The position numbers and the translations under genes are program-made. This document shows positions 1-6,000 of a DNA stretch of 6,797 nt, piece after piece. Numbering within the stretch: position 1 is the first letter of the stretch; each line of letters opens with the position of its first letter. This stretch comes from Paenibacillus sp. (GTDB lineage Bacteria > Bacillota > Bacilli > Paenibacillales > NBRC-103111): the NCBI GenBank assembly GCA_029239545.1, contig JARBUQ010000255.1, positions 1 through 6,797 of the forward strand. Direction: 5' to 3'. The notes beneath the pieces were generated by a model that did not search any database, was not told the DNA's origin, and saw only the letters and a list, made by a program, of their open reading frames with translations.

Positions 1-405
1 CCCGAGTCTTTGCTTCGCAAGCTTGACATGCTTACTCCCAACGAGACAGAAGCGGCTATTCTGAGCACCGGTACGGCCGTGTACGAGGGAGATATACATG
101 GACTTGTCGACAATCTCAAGCAGAGAACCCACGTAGCGAATCTCATAGTGACACATGGCGACAAGGGAGTCTACTACGATCTGGATGGAACTCGCGGCAT
201 GCAAGCTGCCTGCAAGGTCGAGGCCGTGGATACGACCGCAGCGGGAGATTGCTTTAATGCAGCGGTTGCAGTCCGTTGGGCGGAAGGGGCTCCGCTGACA
301 GAGGCGATTCAGTTCGCTATCCGGGCAGCGGCTCTCTCCGTGTCCAGATTCGGAGCGCAGACCTCACTTCCGATGAGAAGCGAGGTGGAGGGGTGGGTCG
401 ACTGA
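1..405 (+). CDS. rbsK: Ribokinase-like PfkB-family sugar kinase, C-terminal part (5' end outside window)
   Basis: This would phosphorylate ribose (or a related sugar) at O5 with ATP in the cytoplasm. The reading frame is open from base 1, so about 134 C-terminal residues of a normally ~300-residue enzyme are present and the start lies to the left of the window. Visible family features are the TPNETEA segment, the strand LIVTHGDKGVYY that precedes the ATP site, and the signature DTTAAGDCFNAA, in which the Asp codon at 247-249 is the expected catalytic base of the PfkB GAGD/AAGD motif. The tail AALSVSRFGAQTSLP is the usual ribokinase ending. Known of the family: Rbs kinases close with this Ala-rich helix plus GAQ-S-P. 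Substrate specificity cannot be fixed from the C-terminus; another pentose or a nucleoside are alternatives. The gene stops 337 bases before the kinase gene and shows no clear terminator of its own. Confidence 0.85.
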   Translation, partial: PESLLRKLDMLTPNETEAAILSTGTAVYEGDIHGLVDNLKQRTHVANLIVTHGDKGVYYDLDGTRGMQAACKVEAVDTTAAGDCFNAAVAVRWAEGAPLTEAIQFAIRAAALSVSRFGAQTSLPMRSEVEGWVD

Positions 406-504
406 ATAAGTGCTTGGCTGATGTTGTCGCCTAGTGCAGACGAGTTGTTAAGATCAGTCAGTCTCCATGCGTTTTATCCAAACGTTCGATTGCCAAGCGG
501 ATGT

Positions 505-675
505 GGACACAGGTTCCGTCCGAAACCCCTGTTTTTAGCCTGCTCGCGGACACAGGTTCCGTTATTGGGCATAAATAGGCTCCAAAAGGCGCCTGATCGC
601 AGGAATAACGGAACCAGTGTCTTCCTAAACCCGCAATGTGTGCTTCCGGACTAATATAACGGATCTACTGTCCGC
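505..675. repeat. Nested inverted-repeat intergenic element (four arms)
   Basis: Two copies of GGACACAGGTTCCGT in the forward sense (505-519 and 548-562) are followed by two reverse-complement arms (604-621 and 658-675), giving the order left, left, right, right. The inner pair, 549-566 against 604-621, matches at 17 of 18 bases; the enclosed 37 bases hold a weak secondary pairing AGGCTCC/GGCGCCT. The outer right arm is more decayed, with 14 of 18 bases matching the inner left-arm complement. As RNA this would fold into a long imperfect hairpin. I recall similar GGACACAGGTTCCGTTATT units scattered through Paenibacillus genomes, which suggests a dispersed repeat family, perhaps a small non-autonomous element, but this is memory rather than a search result. 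Confidence 0.8.
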
Positions 676-700
676 GTATTATTATTGTGATTAACCAGGG

Positions 701-710
701 GAAGCGCTTC
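701..710. promoter_or_regulatory. GAAGCGCTTC palindrome, possible LacI/CcpA-type operator
   Basis: A perfect 10-bp palindrome centred on GC lies 33 bases upstream of the kinase start. AAGCGCTT cores with a central CG/GC step are typical of LacI/GalR-family and CcpA (cre) operators. The flanks (GGG on the left, TTG on the right) match the full cre consensus poorly. If functional it could put the kinase gene under sugar control. A chance palindrome is possible. Confidence 0.3.
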
Positions 711-724
711 TTGCAGCGTATGAC

Positions 725-733
725 AGAGGTGGG
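725..733 (+). promoter_or_regulatory. Shine-Dalgarno of the histidine kinase gene
   Basis: AGAGGTGGG contains GAGGTG, complementary to the 3' end of 16S rRNA. It lies 9 bases before TTG at 743 and 12 before GTG at 746. The in-frame ATG at 776 has AGAGG directly against it with no spacer, so this site favours the TTG or GTG start. Confidence 0.55.
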
Positions 734-742
734 ATAATCGGA

Positions 743-2254
743 TTGGTGGCATTCTGCCGCAGAGTGCCGCAGAGGATGGATTTTCACTATACGTTTGCAC
801 CATTTTTTGCTATATTCACTGCAGGAGGTGCGGTTATCCTTTATATTTTGATGTTCATATCCTTGTGGACGATCGGGGCTTTGCTGATTCGCAATGGGAG
901 AAATGCGGGTTCCGTTGTGATGGGTATCGCCATGGTCGTTGGAGGCTGCAGCAGCTTCGCTTTTGCCATCCATTTATCCATCATCCCTTATTTTGAACAA
1001 TGGCGACCGGTTACCGGAGGCTTGAAGCAGCTGCTGCATGCGATCAGTCTCGTGGCCGCCTATACTTACTGGTATTTCCTATATTATTGCGCCCTCGTCT
1101 CAGCCCTGCTGTTAGGCAATTGGCTGCCGCCAAACCGACGTAAGACCTTTATCGTCTGTCTGGCCTTGCCGCTCATGGTGCTGCTTGTGTATCATCTATG
1201 CACGAAGCCCTTGTGGATTGTGAATGTCGGTGAAATCAGAATCATAGCTGGTTTGTACATGATGGCGTCCTGTCTGTTTTTTATCGCTAGCTGGTTGCGG
1301 GGGACGACGACTCTGATCAAAAGGCTCTACTTGCGCACGATGCTTGTATCGACAACGGCGCTTTTATGGTCTTATATGGTCGATTTTCTCGGTATGTCGC
1401 GTATTGTATTTGATTCAGCTGGTTTTCGCATCGAGAGCAACGGACTATGGGAATATAATTATTTGATTATTTTATGGCTGCTGCTGTTTTTTATTTTTTT
1501 CGGTGTGAAGTACGGCATATGGGGGATCAAGCTGAGATTCGAGCGGGAGAAACACGACTATTCGATGAAGGCATTGACTCTGGGCACCTCAATTCTGAAT
1601 CATTCGATCAAAAACGAACTGTCAAAAATAAACTACCTGAATGAGCGGGCCCAATCAAATATCAGGCTTAATCATCAGGCAACGGCGATAGAACAATTGG
1701 AAATCGTTGAAGATGTCACCCGGCACATGCTGAATATGGTCGATCGGATTAAGGAGAAGACGAATGACATTCATCTGGTTGAGAGGCATCATCAAGTGGA
1801 GGAACTGATTCAATATACAGTACTAACGCTTGACCCTATCCTCGAGGCGAATCGGATGAAGCTTGAGACACAACTAGAGGCTAAGGGGCTCTTATGGTGT
1901 GATGCCGAACATATGAAGGAAGCGATCACCAACGTCATGATGAATGCGCTCGATGCTATGAAACCCGGAGAGGGCGTACTGGTGCTGGCTACGAAATTAG
2001 TCAAGAACCAGCTAGTCATCGAGGTAAAGGACAACGGCTGCGGCATCCCCAAGGATCAGATGGACAAAGTATTCGATCCGTTCTTCACGACCAAACGCAG
2101 CTCCACGAGCTTTGGTCTTGGGCTCAGCTATTGTTACGGTGTGATGCAGAAGCACGGCGGTTCGGTGTACATAGCGGAGACGAGCCCGGGTGTGGGAACG
2201 ACGGTGTGTTTGCAGTTTCCACGGAACAGATTCCAGCTGAGGGAGGAGGGGTGA
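743..2254 (+). CDS. Seven-transmembrane sensor histidine kinase
   Basis: This is a membrane sensor that should autophosphorylate on His and pass phosphate to the response regulator encoded next door. Counting 503 residues from TTG 743, seven hydrophobic segments lie at about 20-48, 58-82, 97-125, 134-153, 164-184, 196-218 and 237-259. A phosphorylation helix follows, with LNHSIKNEL at 285-293 and His287 as the likely phosphoacceptor. The ATPase domain shows the N-box (Asn397, Asn401 in NVMMNALDAM), G1 box DNGCGIP (430-436), F-box DPFF (445-448) and G2 box GLG (458-460). No PAS, HAMP or extracellular domain is visible, so the helices themselves are probably the sensor; the ligand is unknown. 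The start is uncertain: TTG 743 and GTG 746 fit the ribosome site, while GTG 764 and ATG 776 are alternatives. The stop codon lies inside the operator-like repeat that precedes the regulator gene. Confidence 0.93.
   Translation: MVAFCRRVPQRMDFHYTFAPFFAIFTAGGAVILYILMFISLWTIGALLIRNGRNAGSVVMGIAMVVGGCSSFAFAIHLSIIPYFEQWRPVTGGLKQLLHAISLVAAYTYWYFLYYCALVSALLLGNWLPPNRRKTFIVCLALPLMVLLVYHLCTKPLWIVNVGEIRIIAGLYMMASCLFFIASWLRGTTTLIKRLYLRTMLVSTTALLWSYMVDFLGMSRIVFDSAGFRIESNGLWEYNYLIILWLLLFFIFFGVKYGIWGIKLRFEREKHDYSMKALTLGTSILNHSIKNELSKINYLNERAQSNIRLNHQATAIEQLEIVEDVTRHMLNMVDRIKEKTNDIHLVERHHQVEELIQYTVLTLDPILEANRMKLETQLEAKGLLWCDAEHMKEAITNVMMNALDAMKPGEGVLVLATKLVKNQLVIEVKDNGCGIPKDQMDKVFDPFFTTKRSSTSFGLGLSYCYGVMQKHGGSVYIAETSPGVGTTVCLQFPRNRFQLREEG
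755..774 (+). repeat. Perfect 10-bp tandem duplication at the kinase N-terminus
   Basis: TGCCGCAGAG occurs twice head to tail. The unit is not a multiple of three, so gain or loss of one copy would shift the TTG 743/GTG 746 starts out of frame with the kinase body. It therefore bears on the start choice and is a possible, low-frequency slippage site. Confidence 0.85.
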
Positions 2255-2271
2255 TAGAAATTCACCCTCCC
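2248..2271. promoter_or_regulatory. Operator-like dyad, copy 1 (upstream of response regulator)
   Basis: The element contains GGGTGA (2249-2254) and its perfect complement TCACCC (2262-2267) around a 7-base spacer. It matches a second element at 2983-3006 at 20 of 24 positions. It overlaps the last codons and the stop of the kinase gene and lies 19 bases before TATAGT. I infer an activator site, most simply for the response regulator, because it replaces a -35 and recurs at the glycosidase promoter. As RNA it could also form a 9-pair hairpin with one bulged G, but no U-tract follows, so it is not a standard terminator. Confidence 0.6.
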
Positions 2272-2290
2272 TGCGGTACTACAGATAAGC

Positions 2291-2296
2291 TATAGT
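2291..2296 (+). promoter_or_regulatory. Probable -10 box of the response-regulator promoter
   Basis: TATAGT is one base from the sigma-A consensus. The -35 position at a 17-bp spacing (2268-2273) reads TCCCTG, unlike TTGACA, and overlaps the edge of the operator-like dyad, so activator dependence is likely. Transcription would begin near 2303, leaving a ~40-base leader. Confidence 0.5.
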
Positions 2297-2327
2297 AACC
2301 ATAGGTTGAATTTGAGCGGGTGGAACT

Positions 2328-2335
2328 AGGAGGTG
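2328..2335 (+). promoter_or_regulatory. Strong Shine-Dalgarno that fixes the response-regulator start
   Basis: AGGAGGTG is a near-perfect ribosome site ending 6 bases before TTG 2342. The upstream in-frame GTG at 2333 lies inside this site and cannot be the start. Confidence 0.85.
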
Positions 2336-2341
2336 CATTGC

Positions 2342-2926
2342 TTGAGTAGGATAAGGGTCATGCTCGTGGAAGACGATTTATTCTGGAGAAAGATGCTGAT
2401 CTCCGATCTAGCTAAGGAATCCGATATGGTTTTAGCTGCAGTCGCCGGAAGCAAGGAGGAAGCGGTTGCAGCGGCCGAGACGTGCGAGATCGATGTCGTA
2501 TTAATGGACATTAATTTGACTGAAAATCGCTTGGACGGTCTTGAAGCCGCCAAAGAGATCTTCGCAACCCGACGCAAAAGCATCAAAATTATTATGCTGA
2601 CGTCCTTGGATGAAAGAGAAGTCATCATTCAATCGTTTCAGAGCGGAGCGGTCAATTATATTACCAAATCGAATTATCCGGACATCGTTCAAGCCATTCG
2701 GGATGCTTATGCCAACAAATCGGCTATCCATTTCGACGCTGCGCAGGCGGTTGCCCAGGAGCTGCAATTGACCGTTCTGACGCCGATGGAGAAGGAACTT
2801 TACCTGCTTAAGGAAAAAGGAATGACCAAAACGGAAATTTCCGAGAAGCTGCACAAATCGATCAATACGATCAAAACCCAGCTGAAGAGCATCAGGGATA
2901 AGCTGAGGGGTTCAAATAAATCATAG
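2342..2926 (+). CDS. NarL/LuxR-type two-component response regulator
   Basis: This is a cytoplasmic DNA-binding regulator expected to receive phosphate from the adjacent kinase. With TTG 2342 as start it is 194 residues. The receiver domain (about 1-125) carries the acidic pair Asp11-Asp12, the phosphoacceptor Asp56 in VVLMDINL, the switch Thr87 in IMLTSLDE and the conserved Lys109 in YITKSNY. After a linker, residues 146-188 form a LuxR/GerE helix-turn-helix, beginning LTPMEKELYLL with recognition helix around SINTIKTQLKSI. Length and order are normal for NarL-family regulators. The gene begins 87 bases after the kinase stop, with its own promoter-like sequence between, and ends at a hairpin terminator, so it may be transcribed both alone and by read-through from the kinase. 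The same operator-like dyad precedes this gene and the glycosidase gene, suggesting autoregulation plus control of the enzyme. Its DNA target is inferred, not shown. Confidence 0.94.
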   Translation: MSRIRVMLVEDDLFWRKMLISDLAKESDMVLAAVAGSKEEAVAAAETCEIDVVLMDINLTENRLDGLEAAKEIFATRRKSIKIIMLTSLDEREVIIQSFQSGAVNYITKSNYPDIVQAIRDAYANKSAIHFDAAQAVAQELQLTVLTPMEKELYLLKEKGMTKTEISEKLHKSINTIKTQLKSIRDKLRGSNKS

Positions 2927-2975
2927 AACGTAGCACAGATGGCTGACATGGCTGTCTAGCGGCTTCGTTCTTTTT
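2926..2975 (+). terminator. Rho-independent terminator after the response regulator
   Basis: GAACGTAGC (2926-2934) pairs with GCTTCGTTC (2962-2970) at 8 of 9 positions. An inner ACAG/CTGT pairing lies within the loop, and TTTTT follows directly at 2971-2975. The stem begins at the last base of the stop codon. It separates the two-component genes from the glycosidase gene. Confidence 0.75.
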
Positions 2976-2982
2976 CTTGCGG

Positions 2983-3006
2983 GGGGTGATGAAAGTTCAT
3001 CCTCCC
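2983..3006. promoter_or_regulatory. Operator-like dyad, copy 2 (upstream of GH44 gene)
   Basis: This is the second copy of the element at 2248-2271, with 20 of 24 bases the same. It shares the TGA-N7-TCA dyad and also contains a perfect palindrome GATGAA-AG-TTCATC at 2988-3001. It lies just after a terminator, so it is not the end of the upstream transcript, which favours a DNA-binding site over an RNA structure. Its centre is about 44 bases before the predicted transcription start, the position of a class II activator. Confidence 0.62.
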
Positions 3007-3016
3007 CAAGCATTCG

Positions 3017-3071
3017 CTTGATCGCTATAATTCGTTTATGTGAAACGGTACTTATTTTATAGCCGATCAAG
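3017..3071. repeat. Long inverted repeat enclosing the GH44 promoter and leader
   Basis: CTTGATCGCTATAA (3017-3030) is the reverse complement of 3057-3071 except for one extra base in the right arm. The 26-base interval holds a smaller perfect palindrome CGTTT-N5-AAACG (3033-3047) across the predicted start of transcription. The left arm contains most of the -10 box and the right arm ends two bases before the AAGGGAG ribosome site. It may be an operator for a second regulator. If a longer transcript reads through, it could fold next to the ribosome site. Confidence 0.6.
3026..3031 (+). promoter_or_regulatory. Probable -10 box of the GH44 gene promoter
   Basis: TATAAT is a perfect sigma-A -10. 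The -35 position at a 17-bp spacing (3003-3008) reads TCCCCA, not TTGACA-like, and overlaps the edge of operator copy 2. The distance from the first base of the operator to the -10 is 43 bp, identical to the response-regulator promoter. Transcription would start near 3038. Confidence 0.6.
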
Positions 3072-3089
3072 AGAAGGGAGCAATACGAG

Positions 3090-6000
3090 ATGAACGCGAT
3101 GTATAAAAATTACCGGAAGCGCATGCTCGCTTTATTAACAAGCTGCACGCTGCTGCTTTCGATACTGGGGTATTTCCCGGAAGTGGGCTCCGCGGCGCAG
3201 ACACTAACCGTAGATACGGCAGTTAGGCCGGCAGCCGATGTCGGGCAAGCAGGCGGTTCCTTGCAATTGAATGCTGATGTAAAGGCGACGGAGGATTCCG
3301 CCTTGTTGGTAGATTTAGAAATTTTTGATTCCTCCTTCAAAAAAGTGCATCAAAGCATTGTTGATAACATTAATGTGCAAGCGGATGTCCAAAGAACAGT
3401 TCCGTTCGTATGGAATATTCCTGGGAATTTGCCTGCAGGCACATATATTGTCAGCCTCGGGATATTCGGCTCAGGATGGAGCGCTATGCACAAATGGCAT
3501 GCTGGAGCCGCCTACGTCACTGTAATAAACGATGGCCCTCCTTCCGAGGAGCCTCTTCCACTTCCCGCTCCAGGCGAGATCAACACGATCCCGGAGCCTG
3601 CGTCAATTAAGATTGTCTGGAAGGCGGTCCCGGAAGCGGCCTCCTATGAGCTTGAGGTAGACGGTACCGTCTTCAACATCGTGTCAGGCATCTCATACGA
3701 GCACACTGGACTGGGGCCGGACACAGCGCACAGCTACCGGGTTAGAGCAAAGGGAGCGAAAGGGCCTGGCGCATGGAGTGAAGCGATAACCGCTCGCACG
3801 CTGCCTCCTGCAGGAACATCCACGGACGCCAATTTCCAGATTCGCGTCAAGACGGATACGAAATCTGCCAATGCGATGCCCGATCCGGGATTTGAAATTA
3901 AGCAGACGGGCAGCGAGTCAGTTCGCCTTAGCGATCTTACCGTCCGCTACTACTTCACAATTGATGGGGAGAAGCCGCTGACTATCGATTTCTGGACGAC
4001 AACCGTCAAATCATACGTCAACCTGCGTGTAGTGAAAATGCCGGTCCCGTCCTTGAGGGCAGATACGTATCTGGAAATCAGCTTCGCGCCGGAAGCGGGG
4101 AATCTTGCTTCGGGCTCCAAGATTGATGTGTACCCATGGTTCTATAAGAGCGACTGGTCTAGCTTTGACCAAAGCAACGATTACTCCTACACGAATTCGA
4201 GTGATTTCACGATCAGCGATAAAGTAACCGTGTATAAGGCAGGGAAGCGAGTCTGGGGCGTAGAGCCTGAGTTGTTCGACATGCCCCCGTTTCCGACGCC
4301 GATTCATGCGGTCTCTGCAGATACATCCGTGAGCTTGTCGTGGGAGGCAGTAGAAGGCGCTACCGGATATGACGTGGACATCGACGGTGAAATAGTGACC
4401 AATATTGCAGAGCCTGCTTATACGCAGCGATGGCTAAATCCGGGTACTTATCACACGTACAAAATACGGACTCGGTCTGGGAATAAGATTGGCATCTGGA
4501 GTTCCCCGATGACACTTAGAACGACTGGTGAGCAAGTTCTGCCCGCACCTAAGAATCTCAAGGCGGAGGTTTCGCAGCAAGAAATTGTGATTTCCTGGAA
4601 TCCATTGAGAGAAACTGTAACGGGCTATGAGCTCGAAGCAGACGGTACGATTGTCGATATGGGAGCTGGCCACTCCTACACGCACGGCGGCTTGACTCCG
4701 GGCTCTAAGCATACTTACAGAGTCCGGGCCAAGGATGGCAGTACAACTGGGCTGTGGAGCGCTGCTGTCACAGGATACACAACGCATGTGCCGACAGGTC
4801 GGTTCGACGTCAGCTTCACCGTGGACACATCCGCCGAACGGGCAGCCATCAGTCCGTACATTTATGGTACCAATGATGTTACGGATAATGAAGATTGGAA
4901 GGCTAGAAGAATCGGAGGCAATCGACTGTCGACCTACAATTGGGAGAATAACGCCTCCAATGCGGGAGAGGATTACTTTCACCTTAGCGATAACTACATT
5001 CCGTGGTACTACGGAGGCGTGCCATATGGCGGAAATATGGAACAACCTGGAATCGGCATAGCGGGCTTCCATCAGAAAGCACTTAACGAAGGAGCTTATT
5101 CACTTGTGACGCTGCAGACCGCTGGATACGTAGCTAGAGACAAAGATGGCGCGGTATCAGCAGCAGAGACAGCACCGTCCTCCCGCTGGGTGGAAGTGAA
5201 GCCCGCGAAGAATGCGCCATTCTCGCTGACGCCGGACTTGACCGACAACTACGTATATATGGACGAATTCGTGCATTCGCTGGTGAAGCAATTTGGCGGT
5301 GCCAAGTCTTCCACTGGCATCAAGGGCTACGAAATCGACAACGAGCCAGGCCTGTGGCAGACGACCCACCCGTATATGCATCCTGAAAGACCGGGTGCAG
5401 AGGAAGTCACAACCAAGGGAATAGAGCTGGCGAAGGCGGTCAAGAAGGTCGATCCGGACGCCGAACTGTTCGGACCCGTTTCCTACGGCTTCGACGAGAT
5501 GTACAGTATGCGCGATGCGGAAGACTGGAAGACGCTGAAGGGCAATTACGACTGGTACCTGGACTATTATCTCGATAAATTCCGCATAGCCTCTTTACAG
5601 GAGGGGACTCGGCTGCTCGGCGGTCTTGATGTCCATTGGTATCCCGAGATTACAGGAGGCGGCTACCGGATCACAAACAGTGTTTCCAATCACAATCTGG
5701 AAGCCAATAAAGCGCGCTTGCAGGCTCCGAGATCGCTGTGGGATCCGACGTACAAGGAGAATACGTGGATTGGCACCTGGTTCAGCTCCTTCCTGCCGCT
5801 TATCCCGCGGATGCAGCAATCGATCGACATGTACAACCAAGGGACGAATATCGTCTTCTCTGAATATAATTACGGCGGGGAAAACAACGTATACGGAGGG
5901 ATCGCTCAAGCGGATGTATTCGGCATCTTCGGCAAATACGGCGTATTCATGGGCAACTTTTGGAAGATGGTCAATGACATTAAGGATGCTACCTATATAA

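Larger units (their letters stand above)
406..742. other. Non-coding intergenic region with repeats
   Basis: This 337-base gap separates the sugar kinase from the histidine kinase. Its only plus-strand open frame (421-654) reads straight through the inverted-repeat element and has no convincing ribosome site or family resemblance, so I treat the gap as non-coding. It holds a small palindrome CGTTT-N5-AAACG at 470-484, the nested repeat at 505-675, AT-rich sequence at 677-694, a GAAGCGCTTC palindrome at 701-710 and the Shine-Dalgarno of the next gene. I could not find a convincing sigma-A promoter for the kinase gene here; TATTAT at 677-682 is a possible -10 without a matching -35. Confidence 0.7.

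Noticed and set aside
421..654. 77-residue plus-strand open frame after the sugar kinase
   Set aside because: It is a translation of the inverted-repeat element (RTQVPLLG, NNGTSVFLN come from the repeat arms), with no ribosome site and no family resemblance.
665..973. 102-residue minus-strand open frame over the kinase start
   Set aside because: Largely antisense to the membrane kinase coding sequence; composition is not protein-like and no motif is seen.
2245..2271. Terminator between the kinase and the regulator genes
   Set aside because: A hairpin is possible but no T-tract follows. The recurrence of the same sequence after a real terminator at 2983 fits a DNA operator better.
3038..3054. 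CcpA cre site in the GH44 leader around GTGAAACGGTACTT
   Set aside because: The TG is one base too close to the CG core for the cre consensus and the right half does not match.
4434..5072. 212-residue minus-strand open frame inside the GH44 gene
   Set aside because: Long antisense shadow of a confidently identified coding sequence; no domain or ribosome site.
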